Of a DNA stretch of 64,000 nucleotides, positions 34,335 to 42,285 are shown in pieces. Positions within the stretch are counted from its first letter, which is position 1, and the number at the start of each line of letters is the position of its first letter. The stretch is taken from assembly GCA_029335875.2 (NCBI GenBank), contig JARJMZ020000028.1, forward strand, positions 1 to 64,000. Direction: 5' to 3'. The notes beneath the pieces were generated by a model. That model did no database searches and had not been told where the DNA came from. It worked only from the letters and a program-made list of their open reading frames with translations. A program made the position numbers and the translations under genes. The stretch is from Thermoprotei archaeon. Lineage in GTDB: Archaea; Thermoproteota; Thermoprotei_A; Sulfolobales; Acidilobaceae.

Positions 34335-36422
34335 CTATACTGGGCTGTAGCATTGAGGTCTAACCTCTATTATTAAACCTTGCTGGCGCATCCTCTCTAT
34401 TACCTCCGTTATCTTAGACTTCTCAACTCTATGCTTTGACGTCACCTCCGACACTATGTCATCGATCTTGGCGCACCTTCCCCCCTCGCTTTGCCTCTTT
34501 ATAGTGTCCAGGATTAAGGCCATGAGCCTCCTCGCGGTGAACCCGGCGCCCGTCATTATGGTTGTAACGTCTATAGTTCCACTCTCAATGTCCAAGCCCA
34601 CGCTCTGGAGGAATGCTGACATGAGCCTTATAGCTGCAGCGGCGTCCTCCTCCGTTACTTCACTCCTAAGGGCCATCCTAGCGTGGGCCTCCGCCAGCCT
34701 TATGATCGCTTCAAGCTGCCTGGCCGTTATGGGTATTGGGGATTGGGAGCCCTGGCTCATATATTGTAGTGCCGAGCTCCTCGTCTCTACGAAGAACTCC
34801 TCTATGAGGTCCTTAGCTTGGGGTGTCAGCCTCGGCCTGGCATACCTCCTAGCGTATATAACGTATTTTTTGAGGAGCTCCGGGTCTATCTCGGGCTTAA
34901 ACCTCTCAGCCATGCTGTGAGCCTCTAATATGTGCTTGGCGAGCTGCCTATCCCTCTCAACCCCGATTATATCTCTAACCACGAATATAAGGTCGAACCT
35001 TGAGAGTATAGTGGGGGGCAGGTTAACGTTATCTATGAAACTCCTCTGGGGATCATAGACTCCAAGCTTAGGGTTGCCAGCGGCTAGTATTGAGGTCCTA
35101 GCGTTAAGCCTGGCGACAATGCCGGCCTTAGATATGCTTATATGCTGCTGCTCCATAGCCTCATGTATGGCAACCCTATCATCTTTCTCCATCTTATCAA
35201 TCTCGTCTATAACAGCAACACCCCCATCTGCGAGGACTAGAGCCCCAGCCTCCAAATAATACTCTCCAGTCTTCGAGTCCCTCAACACTGCAGCCGTTAA
35301 CCCGGCGGCCGTAGAGCCCTTCCCAGTAGTGTATAGAGACCTGGGGGCTATCCTAGTAGCGGCCTGGAGCAGCTGGCTTTTAGCGACTCCAGGATCTCCC
35401 ACGAAGAGGACGTGAATATCCCCCCTAATCCTCGTCCCGTCTGGAAGCGTTTTAGGAGCCCCCCCGAACAGGAGGAGGGCTATAGCCTCTTTCAAGTCCC
35501 AGTAGCCGTATATGCTGGGGGCTATGCTAGCCACGATCCTCTCTTTTATCCATGGATCCCTCTGGAGTTCCTTGATCTTCTCCTCGTCCTCCCTTGATAT
35601 GCTAACTTCCTCTAGAACCCTCTCTGAAACCCTTAGACTATTAGCTTCTATGTAGGGCTCGTAGAGGGGGCTCTTCTCCCCCGTGCTTTCTAGTTTAACT
35701 ATTCCAACTATGGTAACCCTGTCCCCGGGCCTGGCGGAGTCTACGAGGTCGTAGGTTAGATGGGCTTCAACGCTCCTGGGCATCTGCCCTCCGGGCACGT
35801 CTTCAGGCTTCTCCTGGATTACTATCCTCTGCCAGTCTATGTACTCTGATTTCTCCTTCAACAGTAAGAATTTCCCCCCGCCTTCTCCGCAGACGGGGCA
35901 TATGCTGGGTCTCTCGATTCTTTCCCCTATCTCCTCCTCTTCCTGGGGCCATGTGAATTCGGAGCCGCACTTTTCATGTCTGAAAATGGCTTTAACCATT
36001 TTACTCCTTAGGGGGTGCATTCTCGTTATTATACCCTCTATCTGGACTAGTTTGCCCACATGCTCGCTCCTAATATCTCTTATCTTATAAGTGTCGTATA
36101 GTCCAGCCACCCTGACTATGAACTTTTTCTTCTTCTCTACTAGCTCGAGATTCTCCTGGGCTACAAGTTCTTTAACAGCCTCCCCCGCGTCCCTGAGGAC
36201 TTCCGATGGCCTATCCACTAGAAGGTAGGCGAGCTCCACGTCGTACTTGTAAAGGTCTGAGAACTCTATTATCAAACTTCTAGCTCCAAACTCGATCATA
36301 CGCCTAAGCCTATCAACATATTTGAACCTCCCACTCTCATCTCTAAAGTTCGATATGAAATCCTTAAACCTCTCAACGTAAACAGCCTCAGCCACACTGC
36401 CAACTTCAGCCACGCCTCTCAC
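34335..36422 (-). CDS. mcm: Replicative helicase MCM
   Basis: 695 residues. N-terminal domain with cysteines for zinc (CGSEF and CPVCGEGG), the OB fold, then the AAA+ module: Walker A GDPGVAKSQLL, Walker B VAVIDEIDKM, and the arginine finger motif LSRFDLIF. A C-terminal winged helix follows. GTG 36422 overlaps the gins23 end, as in Sulfolobus operons. Confidence 0.97.
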   Translation of the reverse strand: MRGVAEVGSVAEAVYVERFKDFISNFRDESGRFKYVDRLRRMIEFGARSLIIEFSDLYKYDVELAYLLVDRPSEVLRDAGEAVKELVAQENLELVEKKKKFIVRVAGLYDTYKIRDIRSEHVGKLVQIEGIITRMHPLRSKMVKAIFRHEKCGSEFTWPQEEEEIGERIERPSICPVCGEGGGKFLLLKEKSEYIDWQRIVIQEKPEDVPGGQMPRSVEAHLTYDLVDSARPGDRVTIVGIVKLESTGEKSPLYEPYIEANSLRVSERVLEEVSISREDEEKIKELQRDPWIKERIVASIAPSIYGYWDLKEAIALLLFGGAPKTLPDGTRIRGDIHVLFVGDPGVAKSQLLQAATRIAPRSLYTTGKGSTAAGLTAAVLRDSKTGEYYLEAGALVLADGGVAVIDEIDKMEKDDRVAIHEAMEQQHISISKAGIVARLNARTSILAAGNPKLGVYDPQRSFIDNVNLPPTILSRFDLIFVVRDIIGVERDRQLAKHILEAHSMAERFKPEIDPELLKKYVIYARRYARPRLTPQAKDLIEEFFVETRSSALQYMSQGSQSPIPITARQLEAIIRLAEAHARMALRSEVTEEDAAAAIRLMSAFLQSVGLDIESGTIDVTTIMTGAGFTARRLMALILDTIKRQSEGGRCAKIDDIVSEVTSKHRVEKSKITEVIERMRQQGLIIEVRPQCYSPV

Positions 36423-36981
36423 CCCTCGACGTGAGGGATTTAAGATAGTCCCTCCAAGCTTCCACAGCTTTAACCACGTGGTTATAAACTATAGCCTCCT
36501 CCGGGGACATTTTATCCCTAACATCTTCAGCCAGGGAATAGGCAAGCCTCAATATCTTAGAAAGCCTAGTCTCCCCTACGTCCAGCAAGTTCTTCTCAGC
36601 CACCTCCCTATCCCTAAGAAGCATGCCGCTCGGAGACTCCCTAATAAGCCTGTCAAGCCTCTCAATAAACTCGCTAGACTTCAAATAGAAATCCTGGGGC
36701 ACGGGGTTAACTTGATCCCCCGCCCTCCTCCTCTCCCTAAAATGAACCATGTTAATATAGTCGACATCAATGGGGGACTCCTTAACATCGACAAAACCAA
36801 GATCCTTCAAAAGCCTAGCCTGCCACCTGGGAAGCTCTATCTCATCACCCCTCTTAACATCTAGGGTCCCAGAGGGGGTGGGAAGCCCCGCATAGTCCTT
36901 TAGGAAAATAACCCTAACCCTCCTAACCTCATAGTCCAGCCTGATCAACTCAAGCCTCTCTTTAAACACCAAACCCCCCAC
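36406..36981 (-). CDS. gins23: GINS complex subunit, GINS23 type
   Basis: 191 residues, member of the CMG-like replicative helicase with MCM and GAN/RecJ. The small beta domain lies first (VRVIFLKDYAGLP, then GDEIELPRWQARLLKDLGF) and the helical A domain second. That B-A order is the Psf2/Psf3 type, hence GINS23 rather than GINS15. Operon with mcm supports this. GTG 36981 start; TTG 36972 and GTG 36969 are possible. Confidence 0.85.
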   Translation of the reverse strand: MGGLVFKERLELIRLDYEVRRVRVIFLKDYAGLPTPSGTLDVKRGDEIELPRWQARLLKDLGFVDVKESPIDVDYINMVHFRERRRAGDQVNPVPQDFYLKSSEFIERLDRLIRESPSGMLLRDREVAEKNLLDVGETRLSKILRLAYSLAEDVRDKMSPEEAIVYNHVVKAVEAWRDYLKSLTSRGERRG

Positions 36982-37280
36982 TATATTCTGAGAGAGCCGA
37001 GGGAAATAAAGGAAATAGCCCGTCTCAAAAACCCTTAGCAGTCAACCACACACTCTCCAGGGAATACCTCGGGCCAGTTAACTGGTAGGATTCGGATATA
37101 GTGACGAGGACGCTCCATGTGACACCACATCTTTTCCGCCCGCCGGCATCTATATTATCGTTGAAACAGGCTTACCCCCTCACTACTAGAGATTTTAAAG
37201 CCCTCCCGCCTAGCCCGGTGAAAATGCGGGTAGCCCTGTATTCTCACAGGGCGGCTTGTTTAACCTGGGGCCTCCCAGTA
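36982..37280. other. Intergenic region with two adjacent hairpins
   Basis: 299 bases between rfcL and gins23, both on the minus strand. Near the rfcL end are CCCG/CGGG (37214-37217 with 37227-37230) and a perfect 7-bp hairpin GCCCTGT/ACAGGGC (37233-37239 with 37246-37252). These could stabilise or end the rfcL transcript. A stretch near 37051 (CTCCAGGGAATACC) faintly resembles an origin recognition box, but too weakly to call. Confidence 0.45.
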
Positions 37281-38645
37281 TTAAATGTAGCGGTCTAGGC
37301 CTTTACTTTCTTTTTTCCTTGTTTTCTCTTCTTTAGCTTTTTTATGTTCTATTTCCTCCGGTTTTGCTTTTCTTATTTTCTCCACGGCTTTAAGCACGTC
37401 GTTAGTTCTGGGGCCTGCTAGGTATTCTATCATGTCCTTGTCTAGCCTGTAGCCTAGTGCTAGTCTTGCGGCCATTGTTGGGTCTGTCTCGTTCCTGAAT
37501 ATTACTGTGAGTACCGGGATTACCTCGTTTTTCACTGTTCTCTTAGATGTTAGGAGTCTGCGTGCCAGGTGTTCCGCTAGCTTCTCTCTCAGCTCTCTTC
37601 TGGCTTTTAGCTGGCTCATTAGCCTTATCCTCTCGGGGAACCCGTATCTAGCCTCTAATATTTTCCCGCTCACTCTGGCGAAGGCCACCCCGGGGCCTAT
37701 TAGGTCGAACACGTAGGATAGGAGCCCCCATTCTCCAGCTTTACTCCTGTTGAGGAATATTGTGGCTCTCGCTAGGGACTCGTATGCTCTGTAGAGGTCT
37801 TGCGGGTCGCCGTATTTTTTCGGTATGTTATCGTTGAGCCACGCTATGAGAGTTTCATAGTCCTCCTCGCTCTGTGTCACAGCTCTCTTAGCCATCCACG
37901 CTTGTTTCGCGTAGAATACTCCGCTTAGGGTTCTCCATATGTTTAACGTTTTCTCCCTCCCCTTGACTATGGTTCTGGCTAGGTCTAGGGTTACTTCTCT
38001 ATAGCCTTCCGCTATTGTTTGTAAATCGTTTACCGCCGCTCTAGCGTCTCCCATGCTCCTCTCAGCTATGTATGCTAATGCTTCTTTATCGCATTTCAGC
38101 CTCTCAGACTCGCATATCCTCTGGAGTAGGGCTATTATCTGGGTGTTTGTGAGCTCTCTAAACTCCACCATTAGCGAGTATTCTCTTAAATCCCTCAAAT
38201 GCTCTCTCCAGGGGTCGTTTGCAGTCATTATTATAGGGTTTAGAGTCTCCTTTACAACGTTCATTAGAGCTTCAATACCCCCCTCGTCGGCCTTGGGGTC
38301 CAGGCCGTCAACCTCATCCATGAGTATTATGAGGCCCCTCCTGAATAACGGCCTCTTTTTAGCGGCCACAGCCACAGTCCTTTCTATGTCGCTCCTCCTC
38401 CTATAATCGCTGGCGTTGAGCTCGAGCACCTCCATGTTAAGCTCTCTGGCTAGAGCTTCAACGAGGCTTGTCTTGCCAACCCCCGGGGGCCCGTAGAGTA
38501 AGGCCACCCTCTTACTCGGCACTCTGCCCTTCAGCCACTCTTCAAGCCACTCTCTTAGAGCCTTCTTAGCCTGGTCTTGGCCTACGACCTCCTCAACCCT
38601 GCGGGGCCTATACTTGATTACCCAGGGCAGCCTCCTCTCAGACAC
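37281..38645 (-). CDS. rfcL: Replication factor C large subunit
   Basis: 454 residues of the clamp loader. Walker A LLYGPPGVGKTS, Walker B ILMDEVDGLD, and the N-terminal PWVIKYRPRRVEEVVGQ box of RFC are present. The protein ends with a basic stretch and GLDRYI, a degenerate PCNA-interacting end. It starts one base after the rfcS stop. Confidence 0.96.
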   Translation of the reverse strand: MSERRLPWVIKYRPRRVEEVVGQDQAKKALREWLEEWLKGRVPSKRVALLYGPPGVGKTSLVEALARELNMEVLELNASDYRRRSDIERTVAVAAKKRPLFRRGLIILMDEVDGLDPKADEGGIEALMNVVKETLNPIIMTANDPWREHLRDLREYSLMVEFRELTNTQIIALLQRICESERLKCDKEALAYIAERSMGDARAAVNDLQTIAEGYREVTLDLARTIVKGREKTLNIWRTLSGVFYAKQAWMAKRAVTQSEEDYETLIAWLNDNIPKKYGDPQDLYRAYESLARATIFLNRSKAGEWGLLSYVFDLIGPGVAFARVSGKILEARYGFPERIRLMSQLKARRELREKLAEHLARRLLTSKRTVKNEVIPVLTVIFRNETDPTMAARLALGYRLDKDMIEYLAGPRTNDVLKAVEKIRKAKPEEIEHKKAKEEKTRKKESKGLDRYI

Positions 38646-39620
38646 TTAAGATACCCTCTTACCCAGCAGGGATAGCCATGCTATGAGGGCTGAGAGCTGT
38701 ATGTCGTCATCGCTTCCTTCTACAAGCCTGTAGTGTATTTCGCCCACGTAGTCCGCTATGAGAACCCTATACTCCTCTGGGATGTTAAGCTCCTGGCTGA
38801 ATATCTCCCTGTGTATCTGTTTCACTATATCCTCGCCGCTTAAACCATAATCTATCATGAGCCTCCTAGCCAGCTCCCTAGCCTCCATGAACTTGCCTGA
38901 CAGCGCTAGCTTAATCATATCCCTAACCTCCCTGGGCCTAGCCATGCCCACAACTCTGAAGACAGCGTCCACGGTGATCTTGCCGAGGCTGGCCGCAGCC
39001 TGGAGTACGTTTATAGCCTTCCTCATGTCCCCCTCGCTTATCTCATATATAGCGTCTAGAGCTTCATACTCGTATTTAACGCCCTCAGCCTCAGATATGA
39101 ACCTGAGCCTCTCAACAATATCATCCTTCTTGAGAGGCACAAACCTGAGAAACGCACACCTACTCTGTATAGGGTCTATGATCTTAGAGGGGTAGTTGGC
39201 GACTAGTATAAACCTCGTAGACCCTGAATAGAGCTCCATGAGCCTCCTAAGAGCCTGCTGAGCATCCCCCGTCATATTGTCGGCTTCATCGAGAAGGACT
39301 ATCTTGAAGGGAACCCCCTCGGGAGCCCTACTCCTAGCGAACTCCTTAACCTTCTCCCTAATAACGTTAATACCCCTCTCATCGCTCGCATTAAGCTCCA
39401 GCATGTACTGCCTATAGTTCTCACCGTAAAGATCGTGGGCGAGAGCGTGGGCGGCAGTAGTCTTCCCGGTACCCGGGGGGCCTGAAAATAGTAGGTGGGG
39501 CATGTTTCTCTCTTTAACTAGCTGTTTAAGCCTCATAACAACCTCTGTCTGGTTAACTATCTCGTCGAGGCTCCTGGGCCTATACTTTTCAACCCACAAT
39601 ATCTCAGCTACGCTCAACAC
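38646..39620 (-). CDS. rfcS: Replication factor C small subunit
   Basis: 324 residues. WVEKYRPRSLDEIV, Walker A FSGPPGTGKTT, Walker B LLDEADNM and the SRC motif (QSRCAFLRF) are all intact. GTG 39620 is used; TTG 39617 is possible. AT-rich TATA-like GTATTTAAAAT lies near 39690-39700. First gene of the rfcS-rfcL operon. Confidence 0.97.
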   Translation of the reverse strand: MLSVAEILWVEKYRPRSLDEIVNQTEVVMRLKQLVKERNMPHLLFSGPPGTGKTTAAHALAHDLYGENYRQYMLELNASDERGINVIREKVKEFARSRAPEGVPFKIVLLDEADNMTGDAQQALRRLMELYSGSTRFILVANYPSKIIDPIQSRCAFLRFVPLKKDDIVERLRFISEAEGVKYEYEALDAIYEISEGDMRKAINVLQAAASLGKITVDAVFRVVGMARPREVRDMIKLALSGKFMEARELARRLMIDYGLSGEDIVKQIHREIFSQELNIPEEYRVLIADYVGEIHYRLVEGSDDDIQLSALIAWLSLLGKRVS

Positions 39621-39719
39621 TTAACACCCCAACCATCGGGCACCTTCCAGCTTTTTGTATCCCATCTTCTTTAAAGGGTTAGCCTGTATTTTAAATACTC
39701 ATAGCGGCTCCCGGCAAAT

Positions 39720-40175
39720 CTAGACGCTGCTAGGTGGGTTTTTTGTTTTCGATAACACCCTTATATCTGTTATTCTCGTTGTCGGATACTGGCCTCTCTC
39801 GTCTTTTTCATACTTTTTAACCATATCCCAGACTGTTAGTAGGGCTGCGGCGACCCCCGTTATAGCCTCCATTTCTACTCCTGTCTCCGCTTTCGTCTTA
39901 ACTTTTACATTTACTTCAACATAGTTCTCCCCGTAGTTGAAGTCCACGTTAACCGCCGTTACCGGTATTGGGTGGCATAGTGGGAGTATTTGAGGCGTAT
40001 TCTTAACTGCTAGTATGGCAGCTATTGAGGCTACGCTCTCCACATCCCCTTTTTCCACAGTCTTCTCCCTTATCATTTTAACAGTCTCGGGCTTCAACAC
40101 TATTCTCCCAGACGCTATAGCCTCCCTATATACAGGCTCTTTCAACGTTATATCTACCATGCTAGCCCCGCTCAA
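39720..40175 (-). CDS. moaC: Cyclic pyranopterin monophosphate synthase MoaC
   Basis: Forms the pterin ring precursor of molybdo- and tungstopterin. The motifs LPLCHPIPVTAV, AETGVEMEAITGV and VWDMVKKYEKDERGQYP are all family specific. TTG 40175 follows GGGGGAGG directly; ATG 40160 is the alternative. It is divergent from moeA with a shared promoter spacer. Confidence 0.95.
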   Translation of the reverse strand: MSGASMVDITLKEPVYREAIASGRIVLKPETVKMIREKTVEKGDVESVASIAAILAVKNTPQILPLCHPIPVTAVNVDFNYGENYVEVNVKVKTKAETGVEMEAITGVAAALLTVWDMVKKYEKDERGQYPTTRITDIRVLSKTKNPPSSV

Positions 40176-40262
40176 CCTCCCCCACCCCGCGCCTCCACAA
40201 CTTACATGCTTAATAAAACTGTTAAATAACCTCGCCCCAAACTCTATTGGGGGTGCATCTTT
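40176..40262. promoter_or_regulatory. Shared divergent promoter of moaC and moeA
   Basis: The 87-base spacer contains CTTAATAAAACTG (about 40208-40220) and CTGTTAAATAACC (about 40218-40230), one usable in each direction. moeA has GGGGGTG (about 40249-40255) before TTG 40263. Confidence 0.45.
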
Positions 40263-41564
40263 TTGAGCTCTACAGGGGGGTTCAAGTCTCTAACTAGTAT
40301 AGAGGAGGTTTTACGGGAAGCCGGGAAACTATTGACCCACAAGCCCTCAACTGTTAAGGTTAACATAGGGGAAGCTCTGGGCAGATACCTTGCGGAGGAC
40401 ATTGTAGCCCCCTTCAACCTGCCCCCCCATAATAGGTCTGTTGTAGACGGTTATGCTGTAAGGAGCAGGGACACTTTCGGGGCCTCCCCCTCAAACCCTG
40501 TGATCCTCAGGGTTAAAGGTTTCATTAGGGTGGGCGAGAATCCTAGTTTGGAGGTTGGGGAGGGCGAGGCTGTAGAGCTATCGACAGGGGCTCCAATGCC
40601 TAAGGGTGCAGACTCTGTTGTTATGTACGAGAAAGCTAGGAGGGTGGGGGATTTCATCGAGGTTCTAGAGCCTGTGCCCCCCCTAGCTAACGTCTCTAGG
40701 GTAGGGGAGGATGTTAGGGGGGGCGAGAGGATCCTGGTTAGGGGTGTTAGGCTAGCCCCTTGGGATATAGCTGTTCTCGCATCTCTAGGTTATAAGAGTG
40801 TTATGGTTTACAGTGTTAACGTAGCGCTTATCAGCACCGGGAGCGAGCTCGTGGAGCTTGAGAGCGTAGAAGACGCTAGGGGGGTTTTAGAGGGGGGTCT
40901 CGTTATTAACAGTAATAGGTATAGCATGGAGGGGCTTCTTAGGGGGAACGGCTTTAACCCACACTATCTCGGCATAGTCCCCGACGACTTTGAAGCTGTT
41001 AGAAACGTTATATTAGAAGCTTTAGAAAACTATGATGCTGTAATAACGATGGGCGGGGCCTCCGTCGGTAAGCCCGACTATACTGTTAAAGCTGTCAAGT
41101 CGCTTAACCCAGAGTATCTCGTGCACGGCATCCTAATGAGGCCTGGGAGGGCTAATAGCCTCGCTATAATTAGGGGGAAGCCCGTGTTCATGCTGAGCGG
41201 GTTCCCCGTAGCTTCCATAGTAGGTTTTGAGGCCATAGCTAAACCCCTACTACTCAAGATGGTTGGGGGGGTTGAGGAGCCTAAACCTGTAGTTAAAGGG
41301 GTTTTAACGAGGAGGGTTAACACTCCAATTAACGTGAGGAGCTACGTTAGGGTTAAAGTTTACAGGAAGAACGGAGAGGTCTACGTGGAGCCCCTAGCTT
41401 TAACCGGTAGTGGTATTCTGAGCACCCTAGTTAAGGGTAATGGCATTTTAATAGTCCCGGAGAACAGGGAGGGCTACGATGAGGGTGACATTGTCGAGGT
41501 CATCCTGTTGAGGAGCATAGAGTGGGGTGGCGAGCGGGTTGAAGAGCCTCTTAGAGGAGTTTAG
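40263..41564 (+). CDS. moeA: Molybdopterin molybdenumtransferase MoeA (first copy)
   Basis: 433 residues; inserts molybdate or tungstate into adenylylated molybdopterin. Signatures are PPHNRSVVDGYAVRS, ELSTGAPMPKGADSVVM, ALISTGSELVE and MGGASVGKPDYT. TTG 40263 start with a good ribosome site. It is the first gene of a unit with the fdhD-like gene and the second moeA. Organisms with both Mo and W enzymes often carry two MoeA proteins, which may split metal choice. Confidence 0.95.
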   Translation: MSSTGGFKSLTSIEEVLREAGKLLTHKPSTVKVNIGEALGRYLAEDIVAPFNLPPHNRSVVDGYAVRSRDTFGASPSNPVILRVKGFIRVGENPSLEVGEGEAVELSTGAPMPKGADSVVMYEKARRVGDFIEVLEPVPPLANVSRVGEDVRGGERILVRGVRLAPWDIAVLASLGYKSVMVYSVNVALISTGSELVELESVEDARGVLEGGLVINSNRYSMEGLLRGNGFNPHYLGIVPDDFEAVRNVILEALENYDAVITMGGASVGKPDYTVKAVKSLNPEYLVHGILMRPGRANSLAIIRGKPVFMLSGFPVASIVGFEAIAKPLLLKMVGGVEEPKPVVKGVLTRRVNTPINVRSYVRVKVYRKNGEVYVEPLALTGSGILSTLVKGNGILIVPENREGYDEGDIVEVILLRSIEWGGERVEEPLRGV

Positions 41565-42279
41565 AATAGTGGAGTTGAAAGCCAGCTATTACATCTCAGA
41601 AGGCCTTCCACCCATGCCATATGATGCCAGCTTTAAAGTCAACGTTAACGGCGTCTTCTACACTGACATTACAGCCTCGCCAGACCATATAGAAGACTCT
41701 GTAGTAGGGCTACTGGCGGGCAATAACATTTTAAAGTCTAAGGGCGACCTACTAAGCTTGAATGTTGATAGAGAATCCAATACTATAGAAGTTAAAATAG
41801 CTGGAGACGTGGCTCTAAAGAGGCTTTTCATAGACGACTGCATAGCCCTAGCCTCCCAAGGTGTTAGGGTGAAGCCGGGCTTCAGGCTCGAGAAAAAGCT
41901 CCTAAACGCTCTAGTCGAGGATTTCGAGTCTAGGGGTAGAGGCTTCCAGGGTCTTCAAGCCACAGGACTATACTCCAGGGATGATAAGGTTGCAATAATA
42001 GCTTTCGATGTGAGCCGCTATGTTTCAACGTGTAAGGCTATAGGGAGGGCTCTCAGGGAGGATTTAAACCTTAACTCTTCAATAGCCATAGCTACAGGCA
42101 GGGCCACCGGAGACCTTGTAGCTCTACTGGCTAACGTGGGGGTCCCCATTGTGGTCACCTCTAAAGGTCCTGTATACGGGGGTTTCGCAATGGCAGCTCT
42201 TCTAGGGGTCACTCTCATAGTCTATAGGGGACTCCGAGAGTTCACAGCCCTAACCTACCCTGAGAGATTAGTGGGGTGA
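41527..42279 (+). CDS. FdhD-like protein lacking the sulfurtransferase Cys pair
   Basis: 250 residues. The C-terminal two thirds resembles FdhD: VSRYVSTCKAIGRAL stands at the place of the EDVGRHNA segment, and IATGRATGDLVALLANVGVPIVV followed by GGFAMAALLGVTLIVYRG matches the family end. FdhD moves sulfur from a desulfurase to the Mo-bisMGD cofactor through a CxxC loop. Here that region reads LFIDDCIALASQG, with one Cys only. It lies between two moeA genes, and no formate dehydrogenase is in view. It may serve the tungsten enzyme, or may bind cofactor without moving sulfur. GTG 41527 overlaps moeA; TTG 41539 is an alternative. Confidence 0.7.
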   Translation: MASGLKSLLEEFRIVELKASYYISEGLPPMPYDASFKVNVNGVFYTDITASPDHIEDSVVGLLAGNNILKSKGDLLSLNVDRESNTIEVKIAGDVALKRLFIDDCIALASQGVRVKPGFRLEKKLLNALVEDFESRGRGFQGLQATGLYSRDDKVAIIAFDVSRYVSTCKAIGRALREDLNLNSSIAIATGRATGDLVALLANVGVPIVVTSKGPVYGGFAMAALLGVTLIVYRGLREFTALTYPERLVG

Positions 42280-42285
42280 TGGGGG

